From NCBI GenBank assembly GCA_964030475.1, contig CAXIPT010000007.1, forward strand, positions 5,060,715-5,124,714: a stretch of 64,000 bases of DNA, in the 5' to 3' direction. A program made the position numbers and the translations under genes. Below the pieces are notes generated by a model. That model was not told the origin of the DNA and ran no database searches. It saw nothing but the letters and a program-made list of their open reading frames with translations. This document shows positions 20,861 to 34,600 of this stretch, piece by piece (positions within the stretch are counted from its first letter, which is position 1; each line of letters opens with the position of its first letter). This DNA is from Tethya wilhelma (taxonomy: Eukaryota > Porifera > Demospongiae > Tethyida > Tethyidae).

Positions 20861-22396
20861 ATGATGTCCTTTAAGAAGGAGTTTGTGTTGCAGCTATTGC
20901 TGTTCACAACTGCTGTAAGCTACAGCATGCAAGAAGATAAAAAGCCTCATATCCTCTTCATGATGGTTGATGACTGGGGATGGGCTAATGTAGGCTATCA
21001 CAGGAATCCCCCAACCCGTGAAGTTCAGACTCCAAACATTGACAGCCTGGTAAAAGAAGGTCTGGAACTTGATCAACACTATGCTTACCAATTCTGTTCT
21101 CCTTCAAGATCGTGTCTAATGTCAGGAAGACTACCTATTCATGTCAATGACGAAAATAAAAATATAGATTTCTACAATCCAGATGACCCAGTTTCTGGTT
21201 TTTCAGGAATTCCTCGTAATATGACTGGAATAGCTACCAAACTGAAAGAGGCTGGTTATGCCACTCATCAAGTTGGGAAATGGCATGCTGGAGGAGCCAC
21301 CCCTGACCACACTCCCAAGGGAAGAGGATTTGATACTTCCTTCGGCTATTTTAATGCAGCAAATGATTATTACACGGAGGTGAATGGAAACTGCAATGGC
21401 ACGCCTATTGTAGACCTATGGGACACTGATAGACCAGCCACTGGTGTCAATGGAACTGGTCAAGATAAATACGAAGAAGCTTTGTTCGCAGAGAGAGTGC
21501 TACAAGTAATCAAAAATCATGATCCTTCCACTCCCCTATTCCTCTACTATGCTCCTCACATTGCACATGTTCCACTTGAAGTACCTGACCAATATCTACA
21601 AAAGTTTAGCTTTATTTCAGATGACCAAGATCGACAGTATTATCATGCCATGGTGTACTATCTAGATGAGTTCATTGGAAACATGATAGCAGCTTTAATG
21701 GACTATGGTCTGTGGGATAATTTGCTATTTGTCACTAGTAGTGACAATGGCGGTCCACTTGGAGCAGCAAACAACTATCCGTTAAAAGGAGGTAAGCTTT
21801 CTGACTGGCAGGGAGGTATTAGAGTGAATGCATTTGTGACTGGAGGATACCTACCAGAGAAGATGAGAGGACAAAAGACTGAGGGCTACATTCACATGAC
21901 AGATTGGTACGCTACATTCTGTCATCTAGCTGGTGTTGATCCAACTGATGAGAGAGCTGCCAAGGCCAACCTTCCTCCTATTGACAGCATGAACATGTGG
22001 CCACTTATCTCAGGAGAGAACTCCACCTCACCTCGTACAGACATCCCAGCAAGCAACTTCACTCTCATCAGTGGAGACTACAAAATCATCACTGGCAAAG
22101 TAAACGTAAGTACTTGGACAGGACCGCACTTCCCAAACTCAACTACCCAAAATGGACACAATCCCCACATCCAAGAAGACTGTGGAGACAGTGGGTGTCT
22201 CTTCAACATTAAAACAGACCCAACCGAACATGTCAATTTGGCTCAGACCATGCCCGATGTATTAAATGAAATGCAAAAGAAACTCAAACAATACCAAAAG
22301 ACTCATTTCTCTCCTGATAGAGGAAAAAGATGGCCAGGAGCATGTAACAAAGCATTGAACAAATATGGTGGATTTTGGGGGCCATTTTTACCTTAA
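20861..22396 (+). CDS. Sulfatase 8, secreted ARSB/I/J-like arylsulfatase (511 aa)
   Basis: Last member of the array. A second ATG at codon 2 makes the exact start uncertain by one residue. Leader MMSFKKEFVLQLLLFTTAVS; formylglycine cysteine C79. All active-site motifs are intact (VGKWHAGG, APHIAHVP, SSDNGG, LKGGKLSDWQGG). The body resembles sulfatase 3 (YYHAMVYYLDEF), while the leader and promoter resemble sulfatase 7. Seven members are full-length in total; I keep the number 8 here because the headless fragment between 5 and 6 is not numbered and the truncated start before sulfatase 2 is counted as an artefact, so numbers are labels only (label 1-8 without a separate gene for the fragment). 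Confidence 0.9.
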   Translation: MMSFKKEFVLQLLLFTTAVSYSMQEDKKPHILFMMVDDWGWANVGYHRNPPTREVQTPNIDSLVKEGLELDQHYAYQFCSPSRSCLMSGRLPIHVNDENKNIDFYNPDDPVSGFSGIPRNMTGIATKLKEAGYATHQVGKWHAGGATPDHTPKGRGFDTSFGYFNAANDYYTEVNGNCNGTPIVDLWDTDRPATGVNGTGQDKYEEALFAERVLQVIKNHDPSTPLFLYYAPHIAHVPLEVPDQYLQKFSFISDDQDRQYYHAMVYYLDEFIGNMIAALMDYGLWDNLLFVTSSDNGGPLGAANNYPLKGGKLSDWQGGIRVNAFVTGGYLPEKMRGQKTEGYIHMTDWYATFCHLAGVDPTDERAAKANLPPIDSMNMWPLISGENSTSPRTDIPASNFTLISGDYKIITGKVNVSTWTGPHFPNSTTQNGHNPHIQEDCGDSGCLFNIKTDPTEHVNLAQTMPDVLNEMQKKLKQYQKTHFSPDRGKRWPGACNKALNKYGGFWGPFLP

Positions 22397-22615
22397 TTAT
22401 TAAATAAAGATTCTTACCTTTTAACTTGTCTTGTATACGTTCTCCTTTCTGCTATGTGTTGAAGCTTTTGTGAACAAACGCTCTGGTTGGTTTTTAGATT
22501 CTGCTTGTGTCTTCATCAACAGCTGATCTACTGTGCGCGCATTTAATTCAAATATACGCGCCAAATCTTATCATTTAAACGACCTTTACCATGTTTCTTT
22601 GTTGGGCTGGCTAGT

Positions 22616-25600
22616 ATGATGGAAGCTGAACTTCTCCCGCTTACTAACCTCCCTGCTGGTCTACTCACGTCTGTATTATTCTACGGAACAGCATCAACAC
22701 TGAAGGAGGTATCTCAGTTAAATTCTAGTTGTATGAAGGTCACCACTGGACTATATACTTTTGAACAAAACTTCTATGCACACATTTTTTTACTCTGTCT
22801 TCTAGAATGAACAGCCCATGGTATCTTTCTGTCCATCTGGAAAACTCTTGTCCTTTGTAACTCCATCACAAAATGCACAGTTTCTCAGTTTCACTGACAG
22901 TTCTCAGTCTGAAGTCTCCGACTATCAAACCAGCTTTCAAGGAATACTTGATGTTCCAAGAGAACCACTTTCAACCAAACCAAGGTATTGAGTGGAGTGA
23001 GGGATACTAAATAAAATGTTCAAGTTAAATTTTTTCACTTTCAAACTATGTCAATTTATAGGCCAACAGCCACTGCTACTTTCATTGTCCCAATTGCGTT
23101 CAAAAGGTAATTTATTAGACCACTTTCTGCATGTATCATCTGTACACATTCTGAGTTTTACTCACATGGATGTGAAACAAAATGGGATGGACTTCTACTT
23201 TGTTTCACACAATTAATGGCATTTATGGTGTCGTTCTTATCCTACTGAGCGCAAAGTTTATTCAAGGATTGAGTGATGACACTTAACTTTGAAGTAGGCT
23301 ATTTTTAGAGGAAATTTTGCTGAAGAGAGCCTGGTTCAAGGCTAACGCATAACGTACAAGCAACTATGCTTATTGGATCATCTATTGATGCATGTAGGGG
23401 AGACTCAGTTCAGAAGTCAAGTATTGTAATTGTGGGATTCTCTGATGGGTACGTACGGGGGTACTCCAAGGGCGGACGGATGGTGTTCTCACAGCTCTTT
23501 CATTTGGAATCAGTGAAGAAGTTTACATGTATGGCATCTGTCGCTGGTTCACAGAGAAGATCTCCATCAAATGTAAGTCAACACACACACAAACACACCA
23601 TGCATGTATGTATATTTTAAGGATTATGTTCCACTTTCATATCTTCAGAACAACCTGGTGGTTCTCTATCAAAGTGTTGTGTGTGTGGTAGAAGGCAGTA
23701 GTCTCGTGGAACTTATCAAGAGCAATGTAGCCAACATCAGTACAGGTACCACTTCCCTAACTCAAGCTCTTCAATACAGCATCTAGTCAACCTGATATAC
23801 ATACACGTGTACCTCCTCTAGGTGGGACTGTGAACAGTGATGAGAGTGGATCGATGCTGAGTCACAAGAAATGGCATCTCATGGACCAGACGGCTACTTC
23901 AGATGTCACACTACTTGGTAAGAAAGTCCTGAAACTTAAAAAAACTTTATCATAGCCTATATAGCAGCATTGAAATCAGATTTATGCCAACATTCTCTGT
24001 AGCTCATACGACTCCTTCTGCTTTTGATTATCTCTGTGAAGCTAGCAACGTGGCTGGATACGATGCTTCCATACGCTCAGCACCTGCTCCCGAAGCTAGA
24101 CTGATTGCAGTTGGCGAACAACCCATGATTGCACTCTATAAAATCACAAAGGTAAGGGTATACCGTGGTTGTGCTTTAATTGGAATAACATGACATGTTG
24201 AGAATCAATGTAACACTCATACTGTAGGATGCTGGTCAGTTGAATATGTCTGAAGTCATGCACGCAGTAGCTTCAAAGATGACGACAGCTGTGCTGGGAA
24301 AGCTATCCCAAGCTGGGTAAGCAGTACATACTACTTAGTAATCTATAAAGATGTAGTCTGACCTATGTATTATGTGCATGGATTTCTCTAACCAGAGGTT
24401 GGTTAGGTTGGGGAGGAAAAAACAAAGCCGTCACGCCCACCAAGCCTAAATCTCCCGAAGAGAAAGTTCAACTTTCTTCCAACCTACCGATGAGTACGAA
24501 TGTGCCAGATGGTCGACGTACTGTCTCCTCCATCACTGTCTCTCCTCTTGGTAATCTGGTGGCTGCTGTGGACTGCTTCGGGCGAGTCCTCTTGCTAGAG
24601 TGTGATAGCCTTGTTGTTCGAAGAATGTGGAAAGGTGGGCTTTAAATGGAATTTTGTAACCTCAAGAGATAGCATCGATCTGCCAGTTACACTGTATACT
24701 TGCATCAGCAATCACAGTCAAGATTTTGACTATCTGAAATTATTTAGATGTTGAATTTCAGCGATATCTTCCTTTTGATATCACCATACATGGCAATCTG
24801 ATATCATTTCTTTTGAAATGTTTGCAATAATCGTAAAAACGTGTGTGTTAATATTCTGCATGTGTGTGTGCTGTAGGATACAGAGAGGCTCAGTGTGGTT
24901 GGTTGCTAGTTCACGACACACCGAAGTCATCCACAAAGAGGTCACCAAGAGAGAGGAAGTCCTCTTCTAGCAGTGCTAGCGCTGGTGTGAGTAGGAAGAA
25001 GGCACAGTGTTTGTGCATCTATGCTCCAAGAAGAGGCATTGTTGAGGTAGGTATATATGGGGCTGCCTGGAATTCAACTGGCTAGGAATGGTTACATTAT
25101 GTAAAATAACACATAGTTCTTCAGTTTGCTGTATTTGATGAATGCATGCATGCAAGCGCTTGAAGGTTCTTATTGGCGTTAGAATAAGAAACCAAACTTG
25201 TAATGAACTTTGGAGGTGCCTGGGAAAAGGGGAGGGAAATTATGTTTTACAATGTTAATTTTCCTCAGCCAGTAAAATGGGAAGGTCTGTATACAAGCTT
25301 TGTATATTGCACAATTGTTGTAAATTGCCTATAATAGTGTTGAACTGTAAGGTTTCTGGTCATGTTGGCTTCCTTTCTGAGTCTCCTATATAGACAGATA
25401 TTGTACATGGATGACTGTACTAGTGCCTTTGGTTTGCTTTAAACTGTAGTGATACTGTAGCTAGCTTATTCAGTATTAAAGATGTCCTACCCAAATGCTA
25501 CAGACTATTTTGACGAAGTCTATGATAATTCTAGCAATGACACAGATGACTATTTAAGCAAAACGGAGTATCTCGGAGACATCTTTCAAGCTGTATCATT

Positions 25601-28600
25601 TATTATCATGTTCTTTCCTGGAATGATTCTCAATATCATGCTCATCGTTCTCATCATCAAGTACAAGTCTCTCCATCAGAGCAGCTTCATGGTTGTGCTG
25701 CAAATCTTTGTGTGTAATGTAATTTACCTGCTTTCCTTTTACCCAGCTAGTACTGTGGTTGCTATTGCTCATGGTTGGATTCTTGGAGATGTTCTGTGCA
25801 GTATACAAGGTTTTCTTGTGGAGTGGATGGAAGAATTGCGCTACTTTCTCACAACAGTGCTTGCTATGGATCGTTTTTTTGTCGTTTACTTTCCTTTTAA
25901 ATTTGTCAAACAAGAAAAGAAATTTGTTATCATTGCTTCTTTGATCACATGGTTTGGAGCGTTCTTTTTGTCTCTAGTGATGCTTCCTGGATTGCTGGAT
26001 TGCTACGAATACTTTTCAAATCTCAAGTACTGTACAGCTGGAGCTATGGAAGCCATGTCATGTAGCACTTTTGGAAGAGTTTTGGTCTCTTTTCAAGTTA
26101 TTTCAGCTGGATCGCCACTCTTGTTTTATGTTGCACTATACTGCAAAGCTCGCATTATTTCCAGTAAAATCCAAGCTGAGGCTGAACAGATAGGGACACC
26201 TCACCATTGTTCTGCTTCAAAGAGTCGACAAAATGCTACGTTTGTGATGCTTGTGTTCAGTGTTTTAGGTCTCTCTGCTCCGTACCTCATGGTAATTGCA
26301 TATAGTCCTTAAAAATTGAAAATGCAACGCTAAGTCTTCATGCCATGCTCCTAGTTGTAGGTAAAGGTCATCATTTTTTTTAAAAAATGACCAAATAGTG
26401 TGTGACCAATGTACATGTGTGTTTGTGTGTACAAGAGAAAATATTGTTACCCTGCATAATTACATGGTACATGTCTACCTTTGTGCTGCATTGACCATAA
26501 AGAACCAAAGGGGAAAAAATTGATGTTTTGCGACATCACGTTTTCCTGAGCCAAGAAAATGGAAATGTTTGCATGTATACCAGCTCAATTATTGCGCCAG
26601 TTGCCTATAATTGTGTTAAATTGTAAGGTTTCTGGTCATGTTTGATTTCCTGCATGTCTCAAGCATATCCAGTACCTTTGGTTCCTTGTTTTATAGTATC
26701 TTGAAGTTAGTCTGAGATAGTTTTGCATGCATGGTATTAAAGATGTCCTACTCAAATGCTACGGACAATTTTGATGAAGTCTATGATAATTTTAGCAATG
26801 TGACAGACGAATTAAGCAAAGCGGAGTATCTCGGAGACATCTTTCAAGCTGTATCATTTATTGTTGTATTCTTTCCTGGAATGATTCTCAATATCATGCT
26901 CATTGTTCTCATCATCAAGTACAAGTCTCTCCATCAGAGCAGCTTTGTGGTTGTGCTGCAAATCTTTGTGTGCAATGTAATTTACATGCTTTCCTTTTAC
27001 CCAGCTAGTACTGTGGTTGCTATTGCTCATGGTTGGATTCTAGGAGATGTTCTCTGCAGTGCACAAGGTTTTCTTGTGGAGTGGATGGAAGAATTGCGTT
27101 ACCTTCTCACAACAGTGCTTGCTATGGATCGTTTGTTAATCGTCTGCTTTCCTTTTAAATTTTTTAAACATGAAAAGAAGTTTGTTATCATTGCCTCTTT
27201 ACTCGTATGGTCTGGGGCATTGTCTTTGTCTCTTTTGCTGCTCCCTAGAATTCTCGATTGCTTTGAGTACATTTCAAATCTCAAGTACTGTACAGCTGGA
27301 GCTATGGAGGCCACATCATGTAGCACTTTTGGAAGATTTCTAGCGGCATTCCAAATAATCACAGCTATATTTCCACTTTTTCTTTACGTTGCACTGTACT
27401 GCAAAGCCCGAAAGATTGCCAAAAAGATCCAGGCTGAGTCACGGCAAGTTGGAAAGAATCATGCTTCGAATTCTGACCAACTTAGTCATAACTCTATTTC
27501 TACAGAAATGCCTCGCCATTCTTCTGGCTCAAAGAGTCGACAAAATGCTACGTTTGTGATGCTTGTGTTCAGTGTTTTAGGTCTCTCTGCTCCGTACCTC
27601 ATCTTCATAATTGCAATATTCATCTTTAGACCTGTCCCTATTGAGGTGGTCATCTTTAACAGTGTGTTTGTTCGTTTTTTCCATCTTTTGATTCCAGTAG
27701 TGGATGCTATATCGGTGATGAGAAACAAAGCCATGCGAAATGTGCTAAAGAAAGTCAAACAATCTTTCTGGCAAAAAATTGTGCATGCAAACACTTAAAT
27801 CTGCCAATTCAGAATCATTCCTCCACCACCAGAAATCTATATACCATGATATTATGATATTAAATTGGTTTTTGTAGTCTTATATCAAGGCCACTTCCAG
27901 CTGCATGGGAGGAGCCTGGAATGGCATGAAATTCACATGTATAGCAGAATATCTATCATTTCTTTGTAGCCAAAATAGTGTCACTTTGTACTACTGAAAT
28001 GTGCCAATAAAGTATGTCACGCATAACATGTCTAGCTGAACTGGTATGATATATTTATTGTCTCTACGATACATTAATTGTATGTATAAATTTTGTGGCA
28101 AATTGTGCATAGTTGCATGCATTTCAGTATTAATGAAGGCACCGATGGTGCATAAGCCTCGGCGTATTTCATGAAAATGCGTAACTAAAATAATAATAAT
28201 TGTGCACAAAATAAGACCAAGAGTATACCATTAGCAATTCATTGGTCTCGCAGGCATGTCTGAAGTCTGGCCTGTGATTAATTTGACTGTCTACTGATAG
28301 CAGTGGCCAGCCTGCAGGCTATAGTGCTGGGCAGCATTAGTATCATGAGTAGCGACAGTGCATGACTCAAACTTGAACACTGATGTTTATTTCACATTTA
28401 CATAGTTTAATACTAGCTACAAGACCAGTGTTGATGATTCCATAGTAATACATCTGTGATGATTCAGCTAGGGCTCAATCATGGTGCACTGAGCTAGTAC
28501 TCAGTGAGCCGGTGGACTCTGAAGGACCACCATGTATAGTGTTGTGTTTTCAATACAATTATACACTCACTAAATTTAACTTACAAGACTCTTGCAAGCA

Positions 28601-31600
28601 GTTGAGTTACCTGGTCAAGCACCTGAGCCAAGCACAAGCACAAGCACAAGCACAAGCACAAATCCAGTCCAACTAACAAATGAACTATTAAACTCTCCAA
28701 GCTCCTCTTTCTAGATAACGCACACCACACGGGGCGTGATCGATAGGTGCGGTTTCGAAGCTAAGCGTTCAGAGAAGCACAAAAGCCTCAGATCTCAGAA
28801 ACTACAGCGTTTTGCAAGATGCCACACATAACATTTTGAGATAACCTCGATTCATGAACGTAAGTACCTTTTATTTCCCACGTAGAGTTGCCGTTCTTCA
28901 GATTATCTCGTAACAGACAGACAGACGCACACACAAAACGACTACCGTAATCCTCTGCACGTGCTACGCACGCGCCGAGGCTTAACAAATTACAATTGCA
29001 TGTAAGATGTCAGAGCAGTTGATCTCAAACTCCACTGACTATTCTGATGAAGATAATGCTAGCAATGTGACTTCCATAAGCAAAGCAGAGTATCTCGGAG
29101 ACATCTTTCAAGCTGTTTCGTTTATTATCGTGTTCTTTCCTGGAATGATTCTCAACATGGTGCTCATCATTCTCATCATCAAGTACAAGTGTCTTCACCA
29201 GAGTGGATTCATGGTCCCCCTACAGATCTTCATTTGCAACATATTCTATTTGCTGTCCCTCATTCCTGCTAGTACCATGTCTGCTATTGCACATGAGTGG
29301 ATTTTGGGTGATATTCTTTGCAATGGAGTAGGATTCTTTGTGGAATGGATGAGATTGCTACGCTACTTCCTCACAGCCATACTTGCTCTGGACTGTTTGC
29401 TTCTCATCTACTTTCCTTTGAATTTTATAAAGCAAGAAAAGAAGTTTATCATCATTTCTTCCATCATGGTGTGGCTTGGTTCATGTACTTTTGCAGTACT
29501 GCCACTCCATGGACTCCTGGATTGCTACGATTACTCCCCAAATGTTAAATATTGCAACATTAGTTCTATGACAATCATGGCTTGTGGTACATATGGAATA
29601 GTTTACATCTCTTTTCAGTGTATTTCAGCTATATCTCCACTCTTTCTTTACATTGCTCTCTACTACAAGGCTCGTAAGGTTGCCCGAAGGATTCAAGCTG
29701 ATACTCAACAAGTAGAGGAGAACGATCCTTCATACCGACCTGTGCGTGTGTCTGTGTTTCGTAGAAGACCTGATCGAACTTCAACTGCTAGGAGACGGCA
29801 GAATGCCACATTTGTTATACTTGTGTTCAGTGTTGTAGGCCTTTCTTTGCCTTACTTTTTTTTCTTTGTTGGCATAAGCTTGTCTAGTGGACCTCCTCCA
29901 GTTGAAGTACTCATCTTCACAAATGTCTTTGCTCGTTTTTTCTTTCTTTTGGCTCCAATCGTGGACCCATTATCATTGGTGAGCAACAAAGAAGTTAATG
30001 ATGCACTTAGAAGCGTTAGGCATTCAATTAGGCAAGTTTTCAGAGAACAATAATGACATGCACTTTCATTTTGTTCTTAGACTAGCCACATCTATGGGCT
30101 ATAAATAATATCAATTCAGTTTTAAACAATATATTTAATAATCTATAGCAGTACAATATGGCGTTCAGCTTATTTGTGATTCTTCATTTTGATGTATACA
30201 TGACATTAGTTAGTTAATACACGTACGATTATACAGTCAAATTTGATGTTTTGTATTCGCAAATTGTTCATTGTTTCTGTTTCTGTTTCTGTTTTTATTA
30301 TGAATCTTGTAGTAATTTTCCACATACATGTACTTTCCTTTTATCTTGAAATAGCACAATGTGGCACTATGCTAGGCCTATTTAGTCCATTAAATTGGTG
30401 AATAGCTATACATGTAAGCATGCAATGGATAATTTATGCATGCATGCAGGAGCTATAATATTATTACTAATATACCTTTAAGTTGGCTTTGTTTACTCTG
30501 ATGTTGAATGATACAGACTACGCCCTTTTAATTCTCTGTAGCACTCCACAGTACATTAATTTTAAATTATCATATAGCTTATGAAAGTATAATTTTTTCT
30601 GGATATAATTATATTATAGCAATAAAAGCGTGCAAAGTGTGTTATTTGCTATACCCTAGATATAGCTGGCAGGCTCATTCTATACCCTCTGACTAGGCTG
30701 ACCCCTACCATGCATGTAAAAGTAAACGCAGTTATAAGTCGAGACAAGTCTATAGTCCATGTACCAGCACATGTACATGTCCAGACTGTAGCTGAGTGCA
30801 TTGGATGAGGTTAACCAAACTTGAACTTCTGGCACATTGCCGAAGTTTGCATGTGTGCATATGAAGTTAAATAGCAAAGTATCTATCATTTCTTTGTAGC
30901 CAAAATAATGTCACTTAAGACTCTAGTTACTGTCACAGTTGTAAACACTTTATATAAGAATTTTGACAGTGCCTGTGTTGCAGTTAATTGCAAGATGTCT
31001 GTCCTGTTGATTTCAAACTCCAAAGACCATTTCAATGCCTCAGAAGTTTATGATAATACTACCAATGTGACTTCCATAGCAAAGCAGAGTATCTTGGAGA
31101 CATCTTTCAAGCTATATCATTTATAATTATTTTCTTTCCCGGAATAATTCTCAACATGGTGCTCATTATTCTCATTATCAAGTACAAGTCTCTTCACCAG
31201 AGTGGATTCATGGTGGCTGTGCAGATCTTCATTTGCAACGTATTCTATTTGCTGTCCCTCATTCCTGCTAGTACCATGTCTGCTATTGCACATGAGTGGA
31301 TTTTGGGTGATATTGTTTGTAATGGAGTAGGATTCTTTGTGGAATGGATGAGATTGCTACGCTACTTTCTCACAATAGTACTTGCTCTGGATCATTTGCT
31401 TCTTGTCTACTTTCCTTTGAGTTTTATGAAATATGAAAAGAAGTTTGTCATTATTTCTTCCATTGTGGTGTGGTTCAGTTCATTTACTTTTGCAGTACTA
31501 CCACTCCATGGAATTCTGGACTGTTACGATTACTCTCCAAGTGTTAAATATTGTAATATTTTAGTTCTATGACCATCATGGGTTGTGGTACATATGGAAT

Positions 31601-34600
31601 AGTTTACATCTCTTTTCAGTGTACTGCAGCTATATTTCCACTCTTTCTTTACATTGCTCTCTACTACAAGGCTCGTAAAGTTGCCCAAAAGATTCAAGCT
31701 GAAACTCAACAAGTAGAGGAGAACGATACTTCATACCGACCTGTCCACGTTTCTGTGTTTCGTAGAAGACCTGATCAAACTTCAACTGCTAGATGACGCC
31801 AGAATGCCACATTTGTTATACTTGTATTCAGTGTTTTAGGCCTTTCTTTGCCTTACTTTTTTTCTTTGTTGGCATAAGCTTATCTAGTACCCCTACTCCA
31901 ATAGTGGTAGTTATCATTGCCAATGTATTTGTTCGTTTTTTTCATCTTTTGGCTCCAATAGTGGATCCTATATCAGTTATGAGAAATAAACATATTTGTG
32001 ATGTACTTATAGATGTTAAAGAATCAATGAGGCAAGTATTTCAGCAAACAATACCCTCTGTTTAATTCATTTTGTTCTAGCCAAGCAAATTAAATCCCTA
32101 GCATGCATTAATTGAACACAGCAGCTTGTGCAAGTTTCTTATTTAGATGATAATATTATTACTATTGTACAAAATTAATGATCTGTGCATGCATGCAGAT
32201 GTTGCTGAAAGGATTCAAATTGTTAATTACTCTATCATACGCTAAATTGCTTGAAACATGCAGCTATAGCTGTCTAAGTTCATATTACACACAATAGCTC
32301 CAGGTGGCACTATATGTTTGTCTATAGAGCTCCATTGGTACATATCACAGAAGAGCTGTACATAACACTATCTTCTAGAAGTCACATGTATTTCAGTCCA
32401 TTGGTGAATTTCATGTCTGCATATATAAGTGGTTGACAGGAGATATAGTCTTAGACTATTTTTTTAAATTGCTGGTTTATTTAATATGAATTACTCATTG
32501 ATGTCAAATGCTATGGACTATTTCTATGAGTTCTATGATAACGCTAGCAATGTAACTGATGAGTCTTTAAGCAAAGCAGTGTATCTTGGAGACATCTTTC
32601 AAGCTATTTCAGCTATTTCGTTTATTATCGTGTTCTTTCCCTGGAATGATTCTCAACATGTTTGTCATCATTCTCATCATCAAGTGCAAGTGTCTCCATC
32701 AGTGTGGGTTCATGGTGGCTCTCCAGATCTTCGTTTGCAACATCTGGAGAAGGTTTTCTTGTACAATGGATGCGAAATTTGCGTTACTTTCTAACTCTTG
32801 TGCTTGCTGCAGACCGCTCATTTATTGTCTACTTTCCATATAAGTTTGTCAAATATGAAAAGAAGTTTGTTATCATTGCTTCAATAATAGCTTGGCTTAT
32901 ATCACTGCTTTATGCGGTGCTGCCTCTTCCTGGATTCGTGGACTGTTACCGCTACAATCTGGTGATCAAATATTGTTTCATCGGTCGCATTGAGACTTCA
33001 GAATGTTTCTCACTAGCAGCCAGCTCACTCTACACCCAGTACACTGCTGGAGCTGTAATCCCATTCATCTTTTATGTTGCTCTCTACTGTAAGGCTCAAA
33101 TTGCTAGAAGGATTCAAGCTGAAACTCAATAAGTGGAAGAAAATGATTCTTCTAGCCAACCTGTTGACTCTTCTGTGCTAAGAAGACAACCTAGTAATGG
33201 TGCTTCTACTTCTAGGAGGCGACAGAACACGACGTTTGTGATTCTTGTATTTGGTAACAGAATCCAGATAAGATCCGGAAAAATTTTTTTACGGATTCTG
33301 AGTTTTCGAATACTTTTCAAGGCTTAGATCTAAGCCTCTTTGATTAGGCCTAATCACTCGAAATTAGGCCTAAGCTTAGACCTAATCTTGAAGCTTAGGC
33401 CTAAGCTTAGACCTAATCTTGAAGCTTAGGCCTAAGCTTAGACCTAATCATGAAGCTTAGGTCTAAGCTTAGACCTAATCATTGAAGCTTAGGCCTAAGC
33501 TTAGACCTGCTTAGGCCTAATCATGAAGCTTAGATCTAAGCTTAGACCAGCTTAGGCCTAATCAAGCGGCTTAGATCTAAGCTTTTTAAACTCTTTGAAA
33601 TTTCAGAATCTGGAAAAAAAAATTTCCAGATCTTATCTGGATCCTGTTTGGTGTTTTCGGTCTTTCTATTCCATGGTTTATGTTTTTCACCATATTTGGC
33701 TTATTTAGTGATAGAGTTTCTGTTGAGTGGTCTATCTTTACCACTCTGTTTGTTCGATTTTTCTTTCTCTTGTCGCCAGTTTTGGATCCCATATCAATAA
33801 TGAGAAACCAAGACATGCGTGTTGTACTTGCCAAAGTGAAATTGTGCATGAAACAAAACTTTGAGGGAGTTTTTAAGTCTGTTTCATCTGGTTCTGAAAC
33901 TATACAAACTAATCATGCAGCTGTGTAATTTGTGGAGATATATTCTGTTCTAATTTTAATGTCTAGAAATAATATTATATTTAAGCAGTTTGTGCATGTT
34001 ATTTAAATGTATATGTAATTTGTAATCATGTAAATTAATGGTGTAAAATTATACATGTCATTGGAAAGGATTGGGCAAAATAGCTCTAGATGGCACTATA
34101 TGCGTTAATGGACTTACAGCTAGACAAACATTATCTCGAAGTCCATTGATGCATATCACAGAATAGTTCTAGATAGCACTATGTTCTATAGTCTGTTTAG
34201 TCCATTTGTGCATGACTCTGATATAAGCGGTTGACATGCAGGAGCTTATTTTTTGATGGATGGTGTATCTATTTGGTATTGTAAACATGACCTACTTGTT
34301 GATGTCAAATGGAACAGACTATTTCAATGAGGTCTACGATAATGCTAGTAATATAACTGATGACTATTTAAACAAAGCAGAGTATCTTGGAGACATCTTT
34401 CAAGCTTTGTCTTTTATTGTCGTATTCTTTCCGGGTGTGATTCTCAACATAGTGGTTGCTATTCTCATCGTGCCTGAACATGTTCCTGTTGAGTGGTTTG
34501 TCTTCACCAATGTGTTTGTTCGATTTTTCTTTCTCTTATCACAAATTGTGGACCTAATATCAATAATGAGAAACCAAGATGTGCGTGTTGTGCTTATGAA

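Noticed and set aside
7704..22396. Bacterial contamination or a bacterial operon as the source of the sulfatase array
   Set aside because: Each gene has its own AT-rich upstream region, there are no ribosome binding sites, and the array is physically linked to intron-containing animal genes on both sides. Ancient transfer is still possible.
28788..28988. Minus-strand 66-codon frame upstream of GPCR 3
   Set aside because: It lies inside the putative inverted-repeat element and has no domain; likely chance.
33340..33590. CRISPR-like or regulatory repeat array
   Set aside because: The regular AAGCTTAGGCCTAAGC units have no unique spacers and lie between terminal inverted repeats of a MITE in a eukaryotic genome.
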